NCBI RefSeq assembly: GCF_900103225.1
Contig: NZ_FNJH01000005.1
Span: 251,671 to 315,670, forward strand
Direction: 5' to 3'
From: Pseudomonas congelans
GTDB taxonomy: Bacteria; Pseudomonadota; Gammaproteobacteria; Pseudomonadales; Pseudomonadaceae
DNA: 64,000 bases
A program made the position numbers and the translations under genes. The notes under the pieces are model-generated. The model was not told where the DNA came from. It ran no database searches and saw only the letters and a program-made list of their open reading frames with translations. Shown piece by piece: positions 8,164 to 16,931 of the stretch; the first letter of the stretch is position 1, and each line of letters opens with the position of its first letter.

Positions 8164-8607
8164 GTGGAACACTCGCTCTTAGTCTGGTTGTTGCCGACGC
8201 TCGCCCTGGTGGCCGGTGTCGTCATTGGTTTTCTGGTGGCACGCCTGCTGCCCAACACCGTTCCGAACAGCACCCAGCGCCAGCTGGATGACATTCAGGA
8301 ACGTTTCGACACCTATCAGAACGAGGTAGTCACGCACTTCAACAGCACGGCCAATCTGGTACAAAAGCTTTCACAGAGCTATCAGGATGTTCAGGAACAC
8401 CTTGCCGAGGGTGCCAACCGTCTGGCTCTCGACGAACTGACCCGCCAACGCCTGCTGGCCGCCCTGCACCCTGAGGCCAATCATGCGCACCGCGACCATC
8501 GCGATCGCCTGACTCCGCCGCGTGATACCGAGACACCGAAGGATTACGCGCCCAAGTCGCCTAACTCCCCGGGCATGCTGGATGAGCATTACGGCTTGAA
8601 AAAGTAA
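8164..8607 (+). CDS. zapG: ZapG (YhcB, DUF1043) inner-membrane protein
   Basis: The 147-residue protein has one N-terminal membrane helix (about residues 6-27, LLPTLALVAGVVIGFLVARL), followed by a predicted coiled coil (QRQLDDIQERFDTYQNEV and on) and a polar, proline-rich tail. YhcB/ZapG proteins link division and envelope synthesis and interact with divisome and elongasome parts. The closeness to zapE repeats the E. coli association. The start GTG or ATG question does not arise: the ATG-equivalent GTG at 8164 follows an AGAGGAAGG ribosome site. Confidence 0.88.
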   Translation: MEHSLLVWLLPTLALVAGVVIGFLVARLLPNTVPNSTQRQLDDIQERFDTYQNEVVTHFNSTANLVQKLSQSYQDVQEHLAEGANRLALDELTRQRLLAALHPEANHAHRDHRDRLTPPRDTETPKDYAPKSPNSPGMLDEHYGLKK

Positions 8608-8623
8608 GCTTTCGCAGTCACAC

Positions 8624-8663
8624 AAAAAGCCCGCTGCAGAGATTGTCTGCGGCGGGCTTTTTT
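8624..8663. terminator. Bidirectional terminator between zapG and cysNC
   Basis: A 12-bp stem (GCCCGCTGCAGA with TCTGCGGCGGGC, one mismatch) is flanked by A5 and T6, so it can end zapG transcripts and, from the other side, cysNC transcripts. Confidence 0.85.
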
Positions 8664-8675
8664 GTGGCCTACCCC

Positions 8676-8693
8676 TTCGCGAGCAAGCTCGCT
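8676..8693. repeat. Solitary REP element
   Basis: The 18-base TTCGCGAGCAAGCTCGCT is identical to the arm core of the array at 13.85-14.29 kb. It lies in the gap between zapG and cysNC, just beyond the terminator. Confidence 0.75.
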
Positions 8694-8746
8694 AAGAGGC
8701 TAGTGCAGGCGCTGAAAACCATTGGTCTTTCACACCTGCATGCGTA

Positions 8747-10645
8747 TCAGATCGCGCCGCGGCTGCGCAGCAGGTCCAGCACCTGCCTGACGCTTTCTTC
8801 GACGTTGAGTGTCTGCGTGTCGATCACCAGATCGGCATTCAGCGGCACGTCATACGGGAAGGACTCGCCAGGAATATTGTCGCCATCAGCGGCGTACAGG
8901 CCCTGAGGATCACGCTCGCGGCAGATCGCTGGCGATGCCTGCACATAGACGGTGAGCAGACGATCCTTGCCGATCAGCGCCTTGGCGCGCTCACGCCCTT
9001 CGGCATCCGGCGCAACGAACGCCGCCAGAGTCAGCAGGCCAGCTTCGTTGAACTGACGCGCTACATGAGCGGCACGGCTCCAGTTCTCGTTACGACCGGA
9101 ACGATCCTGGGGCAAGCCCTTGTTCAGGTCATGACGTAGGTTCTGACCGTCCAGTACATAGACCGCACGGCCCATGTCGAACAGCTTGCGCTCGACGGCA
9201 TAGGCCAGCGTGCTCTTGCCCGCACCGGAAAGGCCGCTGAACAATACGGTGGCCGGTTGCTGGCCGAAGCGCTGCGCGCGCTCCTCAGTGGAGACGTGAG
9301 CCTGCTCGCCATGGTGCTGCGAGCCACCACCTGATACCGGCTTGGCGATGATCATGCCCGCAGCAACGGTGCCATTGGTCAAACGATCGATGACGATGAA
9401 CGAGCCAGTGGTGCGGTTGCTGCTGTAGCCGTCCAGCGCGATGGGCGCATCGAGGCTGACCTTGACGCGACCGATCTCGTTCAACTGCAACGAACTGGCA
9501 GGGCCTTCCTCCAGCGTGTTCACATCGACCCGATGGGTGATGCTGGCAATGGAGCCCGGCACATAGCTGGTGGCGCGCTTGATGTCGTATTTCTTGCCCG
9601 GCAGCATCGGCTCTTCGGCCATCCACACCAGCATGGCATCGAACGCATCGCTGACCTGCGGAACGTTGTCGGCATGCACCAGCAAGTCACCACGGGAAAT
9701 GTCGATCTCGTCTTCCATGGTCAGCGTCACCGCCTGACCCGGCCCCGCCTGCTCCAGCTCGCCTTCAAAAGTGACGATGGACTTCACACGGCTGCTCTTG
9801 CCCGACGGCAGCACGACGATCTCGTCGCCCTTGTGCACGATGCCGCTGGCCAGCGTACCGGCGAAGCCGCGGAAGTTCAGGTTCGGACGGTTGACGTACT
9901 GCACCGGGAAACGCAGGTCCGCATAGTTGCGGTCGCTGGCGATTTCGACGGTCTCAAGAATTTCCATCAGCGACTGGCCGGTGTACCAAGGCGAACGCTC
10001 GCTCTTGTTCACCACGTTGTCGCCCTTGAGCGCCGACATCGGAACAAAAGCCATGGTGGTCGGCTTGAACGCGATGCCGTCGGCGAACTTCAGGTAATCG
10101 GCCTTGATCGACTCGAAAACGCTTTCATCGAAGCCGTTAAGGTCCATCTTGTTGATGGCGACAACGATATGCTTGATGCCCAGCAGCGAGGCGATATAGC
10201 TGTGACGGCGGGTCTGGGTCTGCACACCATATCGCGCGTCCACCAGAATGATCGCCAGGTCACAGGTCGACGCACCGGTGGCCATGTTGCGGGTGTACTG
10301 CTCGTGGCCCGGGGTGTCGGCAATGATGAACTTGCGCTTGGCCGTGGAGAAATAGCGATAGGCGACATCGATGGTGATGCCCTGCTCCCGCTCGGCCTGC
10401 AAACCATCTACCAGCAACGCCAGATCGACATCATCGCCGGTGGTGCCGGACTTCTTCGAATCACGCGTGATGGCTTCCAGGTGATCTTCGTAGATCATCT
10501 TGGAGTCGTGCAGCAAACGCCCGATCAGCGTGCTCTTGCCATCATCGACGTTGCCACAGGTAAGAAAGCGCAGCATTTCCTTGCGTTCGTGCTGGCCCAG
10601 ATAGGCGAGGATGTCCTCGCTGATCAAATCGGATTGATGCGACAT
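8747..10645 (-). CDS. cysNC: Fused sulfate adenylyltransferase subunit 1 / adenylylsulfate kinase (CysNC)
   Basis: The protein activates sulfate: the N-terminal GTPase part works with CysD to make APS, and the C-terminal kinase turns APS into PAPS. The EF-Tu-like GTPase motifs are GNVDDGKS (31-38), DTPGHEQY and NKMD. A second P-loop, GLSGAGKST at about residue 468, opens the APS kinase domain, followed by VLDGQNLRHDLNKGL. The start at 10645 is preceded by AGGGGTG; a longer frame to 10711 would overlap cysD and lacks family similarity. The result is 632 residues, normal for the CysNC fusion found in pseudomonads. It sits 10 bp behind cysD. Confidence 0.96.
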   Translation of the reverse strand: MSHQSDLISEDILAYLGQHERKEMLRFLTCGNVDDGKSTLIGRLLHDSKMIYEDHLEAITRDSKKSGTTGDDVDLALLVDGLQAEREQGITIDVAYRYFSTAKRKFIIADTPGHEQYTRNMATGASTCDLAIILVDARYGVQTQTRRHSYIASLLGIKHIVVAINKMDLNGFDESVFESIKADYLKFADGIAFKPTTMAFVPMSALKGDNVVNKSERSPWYTGQSLMEILETVEIASDRNYADLRFPVQYVNRPNLNFRGFAGTLASGIVHKGDEIVVLPSGKSSRVKSIVTFEGELEQAGPGQAVTLTMEDEIDISRGDLLVHADNVPQVSDAFDAMLVWMAEEPMLPGKKYDIKRATSYVPGSIASITHRVDVNTLEEGPASSLQLNEIGRVKVSLDAPIALDGYSSNRTTGSFIVIDRLTNGTVAAGMIIAKPVSGGGSQHHGEQAHVSTEERAQRFGQQPATVLFSGLSGAGKSTLAYAVERKLFDMGRAVYVLDGQNLRHDLNKGLPQDRSGRNENWSRAAHVARQFNEAGLLTLAAFVAPDAEGRERAKALIGKDRLLTVYVQASPAICRERDPQGLYAADGDNIPGESFPYDVPLNADLVIDTQTLNVEESVRQVLDLLRSRGAI

Positions 10646-10655
10646 GTGACACCCC

Positions 10656-11573
10656 TTAGAAATAACCCTGACGTTTCTTTTCTTCCATCGAGCCAGCGCC
10701 GTCGTGGTCAATGACCCGGCCCTGGCGCTCGGAAGTTCGCGTCAGCAACATTTCCTGAATGATGTCGGTCAGGCTGGTCGCTTCGGACTCGACAGCACCG
10801 GTCAGCGGGTAGCAGCCCAGGGTACGGAAACGGACCTTTTTCTTGACGATGCGCGACTTCTCTTCATCGGTGAGATGCTCGAGGATGCGCTCGTCGTCGA
10901 TCATGATCAGCGTGCCGTTTTTCTCGATAACGTCGCGCTCGGCGGCAAAATACAGCGGCACGATCGGGATGCCTTCAAGGTAGATGTACTGCCAGATGTC
11001 CAGCTCGGTCCAGTTGGAGAGCGGGAACACGCGGATCGACTCGCCTTTGTTGACGTTGCCGTTGTAAACGTTCCACAGCTCGGGACGCTGGTTTTTCGGG
11101 TCCCAGCGGTGCTTGCTGTCGCGGAACGAGTAGACGCGTTCCTTGGCCCGGGACTTTTCTTCGTCGCGTCGGGCTCCGCCAAAGGCGGCGTCGAAACCAT
11201 GCTTGTCGAGCGCCTGCTTCAGGCCCTCGGTCTTCATGATGTCGGTGTGTTTCGCACTGCCGTGGGTGAACGGATTGATGCCCTGCGCCACGCCATCGGG
11301 GTTGATGTGGGTGATCAGGTCCAGGCCCATTTCCTCGACCATCTGGTCGCGAAAGCGATACATCTCCTGGAATTTCCAGCGGGTATCGACGTGCATGACC
11401 GGGAATGGCAGTTTACCGGGGAAGAATGCCTTGCGCGCCAGGTGCAGCATCACGGCCGAATCCTTGCCGATCGAGTACAGCATTACCGGGTTATCGAACT
11501 CGGCGGCGACCTCGCGGATGATGTGGATGCTTTCCGCCTCCAGCTGTTTCAGATGCGTCAGTTTGTCAACCAT
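10656..11573 (-). CDS. cysD: Sulfate adenylyltransferase subunit 2
   Basis: CysD is the catalytic ATP sulfurylase subunit, an ATP pyrophosphatase (PP-loop) enzyme. The loop appears as SIGKDSA at residues 34-40, and GARRDEEKSRAKERVYSFR, typical of the family, lies near the middle. The 305 residues are full length. It is the first gene of the cysD-cysNC operon. The 150-bp upstream gap contains a GATCGAAACGATC palindrome near 11688-11700, which could be regulatory; a CysB site cannot be recognised by eye. Confidence 0.96.
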   Translation of the reverse strand: MVDKLTHLKQLEAESIHIIREVAAEFDNPVMLYSIGKDSAVMLHLARKAFFPGKLPFPVMHVDTRWKFQEMYRFRDQMVEEMGLDLITHINPDGVAQGINPFTHGSAKHTDIMKTEGLKQALDKHGFDAAFGGARRDEEKSRAKERVYSFRDSKHRWDPKNQRPELWNVYNGNVNKGESIRVFPLSNWTELDIWQYIYLEGIPIVPLYFAAERDVIEKNGTLIMIDDERILEHLTDEEKSRIVKKKVRFRTLGCYPLTGAVESEATSLTDIIQEMLLTRTSERQGRVIDHDGAGSMEEKKRQGYF

Positions 11574-11726
11574 GGCTACTCACGGATTGCGTTCGTTATG
11601 GACCGGGAAACCCCGGGGCGGCCAGCGGGCCGTATTCGAGCCGCGCACTTTAACATGCGTGATATCGCTAATCAGCGACGCAACTAGATCGAAACGATCT
11701 ATGCATATGCCCTGCTGTTTGATCGT

Positions 11727-12485
11727 TCAGATCGGGTTCGGGCAGTCTATAAAGATATGCTCGAGGGCAAACCGTCGCGCCAGATAATCGCCCAGCGCCT
11801 GAACCCCATAGCGCTCGGTGGCATGATGACCGGCGGCAATGAAGCTGATGTCATTCTCTCGTGCGCTGTGGAACGTCTGCTCCGATGCTTCGCCACTGAG
11901 GAACAGATCGACGCCTTCCAGCACCGCCTGATCAATGTAGTTCTGACCGCCACCGGTGCACCAGCCGACACGGCGAATCATCTGGCTGCCTTCGATGAGC
12001 AATGGCTCACGACCCAGCGCATCCTGCACGCGACGGGCGAAATCCCGCGCAGTCATGGGCTCGGACAGCGAGCCGATCAACCCGATCACACGCGAATTCT
12101 CAGGGTCCAGAGGGCCTTCGACCGTGATGTCCAGTTGACGCGCCAGTTGTACGTTGTTGCCCACCTCGGGATGTACATCCAGCGGCAGGTGATAGGCCAG
12201 CAGGCTGATGTCATGCTTGAGCAAGGTTTTCAGGCGACGCTGTTTCATGCCGACGACACACGGGTTTTCGCCCTTCCAGAAATAACCGTGGTGGACCAGA
12301 ACCAGATCAGCCTGAGCGTCGACAGCCGCGTCCAGCAGGGCCTGGCTGGCCGTCACGCCACTGACGATGCGCATGACTTGTGGCCGCCCTTCGACCTGCA
12401 GGCCATTGGGGCAGTAATCCTGAATCCGGGCACTGTTCAGATAGCGGTCGGCTTCTTCGACCAGGGTGCTCAGGGCAACAGCCAT
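11727..12485 (-). CDS. Nif3-like dinuclear metal-centre protein (YbgI family)
   Basis: The 252-residue protein has the histidine-rich metal blocks of the Nif3/YbgI/DUF34 family: QADLVLVHHGYFWKGE in the N-terminal half and FIAAGHHATERYGVQALG near the C terminus. Family members form toroidal hexamers with two metal ions per subunit. Proposed roles include GTP cyclohydrolase-like or metal chaperone activity, but no settled function is known. It is divergent from algW, with about 110 bp between the starts, as in other pseudomonads. Confidence 0.93.
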   Translation of the reverse strand: MAVALSTLVEEADRYLNSARIQDYCPNGLQVEGRPQVMRIVSGVTASQALLDAAVDAQADLVLVHHGYFWKGENPCVVGMKQRRLKTLLKHDISLLAYHLPLDVHPEVGNNVQLARQLDITVEGPLDPENSRVIGLIGSLSEPMTARDFARRVQDALGREPLLIEGSQMIRRVGWCTGGGQNYIDQAVLEGVDLFLSGEASEQTFHSARENDISFIAAGHHATERYGVQALGDYLARRFALEHIFIDCPNPI

Positions 12486-12527
12486 AAAAGACTCCTAAAT
12501 ATGCAGTTCAGAGCTGCGTTGTACTCG

Positions 12528-12533
12528 TATAAT
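12528..12533 (+). promoter_or_regulatory. Candidate -10 box of algW
   Basis: A perfect TATAAT lies about 64 bp upstream of the algW ATG. No good -35 hexamer is seen at 16-18 bp, so the promoter call rests on the -10 alone. Confidence 0.4.
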
Positions 12534-12596
12534 GCCCGCCATTATGGCGCACCCGTGGCAAAACTTTCTGCGCCCGCAACCATCAGGACTTGTTAA

Positions 12597-13757
12597 ATGT
12601 TCAAGGCACTGCGTTTTTTCGGCTGGCCGTTGCTGGCTGGCGTGCTTATCGCCATGCTGATTATTCAGCGCTATCCGCAGTGGGTCGGTCTGCCGAGCCT
12701 GGATGTCAATCTGCAACAGGCTCCACAGACCACCAATGTCATGCAAGGTCCGTCTTCCTATGCCGACGCGGTGATTGCCGCAGCGCCCGCGGTGGTCAAC
12801 CTCTACACCACCAAGATGGTCAACAAGGGCAATAACCCGCTTTTCGAAGATCCGCAGTTCCGACGCTTCTTCGGCGACAACACGCCCAAGCAGAAGCGCA
12901 TGGAATCGAGCTTGGGTTCTGGCGTCATGATGAGCCCCGAAGGCTACATACTGACCAACAACCATGTCACCACCGGCGCGGACCAGATCGTGGTAGCGCT
13001 CAAAGACGGTCGCGAAACCATTGCCCGGGTCATCGGCAATGACCCGGAAACCGACCTGGCGGTGCTTAAGATCGACCTGAAAAACCTGCCGGCGATTACC
13101 ATCGCGCGCTCTGACAGCATCCGCATTGGCGACGTGGCGCTGGCGATCGGCAACCCGTTCGGGGTCGGCCAGACCGTGACCATGGGGATCATCAGTGCCA
13201 CCGGGCGCAATCAGTTGGGCCTCAACACCTATGAAGACTTCATTCAGACCGATGCGGCCATCAACCCGGGTAACTCGGGCGGCGCACTGGTGGACGCCAG
13301 CGGCAACCTGATCGGTATCAATACCGCGATCTTCTCCAAGTCCGGCGGCTCCCAGGGCATCGGCTTCGCCATTCCGACCAAACTGGCGATGGATGTCATG
13401 AAGTCGATCATCGAGCACGGTCAGGTCATTCGTGGCTGGCTGGGCATCGAAGTTCAACCCCTGACCCAGGAACTGGCCGAATCCTTCGGGCTGAAGGATC
13501 GTCCGGGTATCGTCGTGGCGGGCATCTTCCGCGACGGACCGGCGCAAAAAGCCGGACTGCAACTGGGTGACGTGATCCTGAGCATCAATGGCGAACCTGC
13601 CGGCGACGGCCGCCGCTCGATGAATCAGGTGGCGCGCACCAAACCCAAGGACAAGATTGCTATCGACGTGATGCGCAACGGCAAGGAAATGCGCCTGAGC
13701 GCAGAAGTCGGCCTGCGCCCACCGCCCGCCCCGACCCCCGCCGCAGCGCCGGAGTGA
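12597..13757 (+). CDS. algW: Periplasmic HtrA-type serine protease AlgW (DegS homologue)
   Basis: AlgW is the membrane-anchored site-1 protease that senses misfolded outer-membrane proteins and cuts the anti-sigma factor MucA, releasing AlgU and switching on alginate and envelope-stress genes. The 386-residue protein has one N-terminal anchor (about 5-23), a trypsin-like domain with His123 (TNNHV), Asp153 (ETDLAV) and Ser227 (NPGNSGGA), and a single PDZ domain (about 275-372). A single PDZ plus anchor distinguishes it from soluble two-PDZ MucD/DegP. The place between a Nif3 gene and hisC matches algW of P. aeruginosa. Confidence 0.95.
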   Translation: MFKALRFFGWPLLAGVLIAMLIIQRYPQWVGLPSLDVNLQQAPQTTNVMQGPSSYADAVIAAAPAVVNLYTTKMVNKGNNPLFEDPQFRRFFGDNTPKQKRMESSLGSGVMMSPEGYILTNNHVTTGADQIVVALKDGRETIARVIGNDPETDLAVLKIDLKNLPAITIARSDSIRIGDVALAIGNPFGVGQTVTMGIISATGRNQLGLNTYEDFIQTDAAINPGNSGGALVDASGNLIGINTAIFSKSGGSQGIGFAIPTKLAMDVMKSIIEHGQVIRGWLGIEVQPLTQELAESFGLKDRPGIVVAGIFRDGPAQKAGLQLGDVILSINGEPAGDGRRSMNQVARTKPKDKIAIDVMRNGKEMRLSAEVGLRPPPAPTPAAAPE

Positions 13758-13790
13758 TGCGCCAGTACCTGAAAGTACGGTACGGCGCAG
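13758..13790 (+). terminator. Possible algW terminator hairpin
   Basis: Right after the stop, TGCGCC pairs with GGCGCA with inner GTAC/GTAC pairing, followed by GATCTTT. The tail is short, so this is a weak call. Confidence 0.4.
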
Positions 13791-13850
13791 ATCTTTGACG
13801 CAGAGCATCACGAAAGGCGCTTCCACCACGTTCAGGCATCTGCCCGAAGG

Positions 13851-14294
13851 GCGTGGGAGCGAGCTTGCTCGCGAAGACGGTGTTTCGGTCGATGCATTTT
13901 CGGCGCCTGTACAGCCCCTTTCGCGAGCAAGCTCGCTCCCACAGGGATCACACCCACCTTGTCCATGCTCCGCGCTCATCGCTCTGAACGCCCGGAGTAA
14001 AGGGCATCCAGGCTTCTGTCCGAAGGGGCGTGGGAGCGAGCTTGCTAGCGAAGACGGTGTTTCGGTCGATGCATTTTCGGTACCTGTACAGCCCCTTTCG
14101 CGAGCAAGCTCGCTCCCACAGGGACCACACCATCTTGCCCATGCTCCGCGCTCATCGTTCTGACCCGCCCGGAATAAGGGCGCTCAGGCTTCTGCCCGAA
14201 GGGCGTGGGAGCGAGCTTGCTCGCGAAGGCGGTGTTTCAATCGAGGCATCTTTGGCGCGTGTACAGCCCCTTTCGCGAGCAAGCTCGCTCCCAC
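13851..14294. repeat. Tandem array of three REPIN-like inverted REP doublets
   Basis: Three units begin at 13851, 14028 and 14203 (spacing 177 and 175 bp). Each holds a 23-base arm, GTGGGAGCGAGCTTGCTCGC plus GAA, and its reverse complement about 45 bp later: arms at 13853-13875/13920-13942, 14030-14052/14097-14119 and 14205-14227/14272-14294. Arms of units 1 and 3 are perfect; the left arm of unit 2 has one change (CTAGC for CTCGC). The linkers inside and between units are also alike, so the whole unit was duplicated in tandem. The rest of 13795-14340 carries no gene; frames through it are by-products of the repeat. Confidence 0.9.
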
Positions 14295-14379
14295 GAGACT
14301 TGCGTATGACGATGAGTCTGCCGCGTGGGCATGCCCTTATGGACGCCTTGCGCCCGATCTAGAGTCGTAGCGCAGGGCC

Positions 14380-14397
14380 AGCCCGTTTTCGGGCTGA
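14380..14397. terminator. Small hairpin downstream of hisC
   Basis: CAGCCCG and CGGGCTG flank a short T-rich loop, 12 bp past the hisC stop. No T-run follows on the minus strand, so termination is possible but unproven. Confidence 0.35.
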
Positions 14398-14409
14398 CCA
14401 ATCCGCTTC

Positions 14410-15462
14410 TCAGATGTCGCCAAGGCCTTCCAGCAACGCCTGATGCTGCTCTGGCGTGCCGATGCTGATGCGCAGGAACTGGGCGATTCGCTGCTGCTTG
14501 AAGTGGCGAACGATGACGCCCTGCTCGCGCAATTTGGCGGCCAGTGCTGCGGCATCGTGTTGCGGGTGGCGGGCGAAGATGAAGTTGGCTGCCGATGGCA
14601 GTACCTCAAAACCTTTGCCCTGCAACTGCTCGATCAGCGCCTCGCGGCTTTCGATGACCTTGTTACGGGTCTTCTCGAAGTGCTCGCGGTCCTCGAAAGC
14701 GGCCGCCCCGCCCACATTGGCCATGCGGTCCAGCGGATAGGAGTTGAAGCTGTTCTTGACCCGCTCCAGCGCCTCGATCAGGTCAGGATGCCCCACTGCC
14801 AGACCGACGCGCAGCCCGGCCAGCGAGCGCGACTTGGACAGGGTCTGGGTGACCAGCAGGTTCGGGTAACGGTCGATCAGCGTAATCGCTGTCTCGCCAC
14901 CAAAGTCGATATAGGCTTCATCGACGACCACCACCGAATCCGGGCTGGCCTTGATGATCTGCTCGACCTTGTCCAGACCGAGCAGGCAACCGGTCGGCGC
15001 ATTCGGGTTGGGGAAAATGATCCCGGCATTCGGCCTGGCGTAGTCTTCGGCACGAATCTGGAACTGCTCGTCCAGCGGGACCGTTTCGTAATCGATGCCA
15101 TACAGACCGCAATACACCGGATAAAAGCTGTAGCTGATGTCCGGAAACAGCAACGGTGCCTCGTGGCGGAACAGGCCGTTGAAGATGTGCGCGAGTACCT
15201 CGTCCGAGCCATTGCCCAGAAACACCTGATTGGGCTGCACCTTGTAGTAATCGGCGACAGCGTGCTTGAGCAGATCACTGTTGGGATCCGGGTACAGACG
15301 CAAATCGTCGGTCAGCGCAGCACGCATGGCGTCGATGGCCTTTGGCGAAGGGCCATACGGGTTTTCATTGGTATTGAGCTTGACCAGTCGGGTCAGCTTC
15401 GGCTGTTCGCCCGGCACATAGGGCACCAGATCGCTGACAAAAGGGCTCCAGAATTTGCTCAT
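14410..15462 (-). CDS. hisC: Histidinol-phosphate aminotransferase
   Basis: HisC is a PLP-dependent class II-type aminotransferase making histidinol phosphate from imidazole acetol-phosphate and glutamate. The 350-residue protein shows LNTNENPYGPSP near the start, the VVVDEAYIDFGG aspartate/tyrosine block, and the PLP lysine in TLSKSRSLAGLRVG. The start overlaps the hisD stop by one base (TAATG), so hisD and hisC are translationally coupled. It is the last gene of the group and is followed by the REPIN array. Confidence 0.95.
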   Translation of the reverse strand: MSKFWSPFVSDLVPYVPGEQPKLTRLVKLNTNENPYGPSPKAIDAMRAALTDDLRLYPDPNSDLLKHAVADYYKVQPNQVFLGNGSDEVLAHIFNGLFRHEAPLLFPDISYSFYPVYCGLYGIDYETVPLDEQFQIRAEDYARPNAGIIFPNPNAPTGCLLGLDKVEQIIKASPDSVVVVDEAYIDFGGETAITLIDRYPNLLVTQTLSKSRSLAGLRVGLAVGHPDLIEALERVKNSFNSYPLDRMANVGGAAAFEDREHFEKTRNKVIESREALIEQLQGKGFEVLPSAANFIFARHPQHDAAALAAKLREQGVIVRHFKQQRIAQFLRISIGTPEQHQALLEGLGDI

Positions 15463-16808
15463 TATTTGCCGTCCTCTGTGTTGCCTGCTTTCCAGTCAGG
15501 GTCAGTGATTCGATATTCGGCACTGCGCGCGTGACCGCTCAGGGATTCGCCACGAGCCAGCACGGACGCTGTCTTGCCCAGCTCGGACGCACCTTGCGGC
15601 GAGCAATAGATGATCGACGAGCGCTTCTGGAAATCGTAGACGCCCAGCGGCGAGGAGAAACGCGCCGTTCCGGAGGTCGGCAGCACATGGTTGGGACCCG
15701 CGCAGTAGTCGCCCAGCGCCTCGGAAGTGTGACGCCCCATGAAAATCGCCCCCGCATGACGGATCTGCGGCAACCAGGCTTCCGGATCGGCGACCGACAG
15801 TTCGAGGTGCTCGGGCGCGATGCGATTGGCGACTTCGATGGCCTGGGCCATGTCAGCCACCTTTATCAGGGCGCCGCGACCGTTGATCGACGTTTCGACG
15901 ATCGCTGCCCGCTCCATGGTCGGCAACAGACGGGTGATGCTGGCCGCGACCTTGTCGAGAAATTCGGCATCCGGACTGACCAGAATGGCCTGGGCATCTT
16001 CGTCGTGCTCGGCCTGGGAGAACAAGTCCATGGCGATCCAGTCAGGATCGGTCTGGCCGTCACACACCACCAGAATCTCGGAAGGACCGGCGATCATGTC
16101 GATCCCCACCTGACCGAACACGTGACGCTTGGCGGTCGCCACATAAATATTGCCAGGACCGACCACCTTGTCGACTTTCGGCACGCTTTCGGTACCGTAA
16201 GCCAGCGCCGCAACGGCCTGTGCCCCGCCGATGGTGAACACCCGGTCGACCCCTGCAATGCAGGCAGCGGCCAGCACCAGCTCGTTGATTTCACCACGCG
16301 GCGTCGGCACGACCATGACCACTTCGGTCACGCCTGCCACCTTGGCCGGTATGGCATTCATCAGTACCGAGGACGGGTAGGAAGCCTTGCCGCCCGGCAC
16401 GTACAGGCCTGCACGGTCCAGCGGCGTGACCTTCTGGCCCAGCACCGTACCGTCGGCCTCGGTGTAGCTCCAGGAATCCTGCTTCTGCTTTTCGTGATAG
16501 CTGCGCACACGATCGGCGGCCTTTTCCAAGGCTTCGCGCTGAACCGGAGTAATGCGCGTCAACGCCAGTTCCAGACGCTCGCGAGGCAGGATCAGGTCGG
16601 CCATCGAGGCGACCTGCAGGCCGTCGAACTTCTGGGTGAACTCGACCAGCGCCGCGTCGCCACGCTCACGCACCGCCTTGATGATGTCGAGCACACGCTG
16701 GTTGACCGAGTCGTCAGACACACTTTCCCAGCTCAGCAGATGATCCAGATGTCGTGCGAAATCCGGGTCAGCAGCGTCGAGTCGGCGAATTGCAGTGGGC
16801 GTGGTCAT
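15462..16808 (-). CDS. hisD: Histidinol dehydrogenase
   Basis: HisD catalyses the last two steps of histidine synthesis, oxidising histidinol to histidine with NAD and a zinc ion. The 448-residue protein carries the signature block IDMIAGPSEILVV and the ligands in SQAEHDEDAQAILVS and GPNHVLPTSGTARF. The length is normal. It is followed by hisC with a one-base overlap. About 120 bp without a feature separate it from hisG. Confidence 0.96.
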   Translation of the reverse strand: MTTPTAIRRLDAADPDFARHLDHLLSWESVSDDSVNQRVLDIIKAVRERGDAALVEFTQKFDGLQVASMADLILPRERLELALTRITPVQREALEKAADRVRSYHEKQKQDSWSYTEADGTVLGQKVTPLDRAGLYVPGGKASYPSSVLMNAIPAKVAGVTEVVMVVPTPRGEINELVLAAACIAGVDRVFTIGGAQAVAALAYGTESVPKVDKVVGPGNIYVATAKRHVFGQVGIDMIAGPSEILVVCDGQTDPDWIAMDLFSQAEHDEDAQAILVSPDAEFLDKVAASITRLLPTMERAAIVETSINGRGALIKVADMAQAIEVANRIAPEHLELSVADPEAWLPQIRHAGAIFMGRHTSEALGDYCAGPNHVLPTSGTARFSSPLGVYDFQKRSSIIYCSPQGASELGKTASVLARGESLSGHARSAEYRITDPDWKAGNTEDGK

Positions 16809-16931
16809 AGCGGGGCCTCAATAATTGGCGGATGCTCAGGAGCCTAAAGCTACCAAGCTATCCGCGCAGGCACCTGAGAAATTTGGCTATGACACGGATA
16901 GCTGGACGCAACTCAACGTTGCGTGAATGGG

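Noticed and set aside
8643..8906. 87-codon frame at the end of cysNC on the plus strand
   Set aside because: It begins in the terminator and passes through a REP and the cysNC 3' end; no support.
10646..10711. Longer cysNC start
   Set aside because: It would overlap cysD and adds residues not seen in the family; the ATG at 10645 has AGGGGTG ahead of it.
11688..11700. GATCGAAACGATC palindrome ahead of cysD as a CysB operator
   Set aside because: CysB sites lack a palindrome that can be judged by eye; left as an unassigned palindrome.
13851..14294. CRISPR array
   Set aside because: The units are 175-177 bp with inverted arms and similar, not unique, spacers. No cas gene is near.
13795..14362. 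Open frames through the REPIN array (both strands)
   Set aside because: The peptides repeat GSELAREDGVS-like text and stem from the palindromes; no ribosome site or family.
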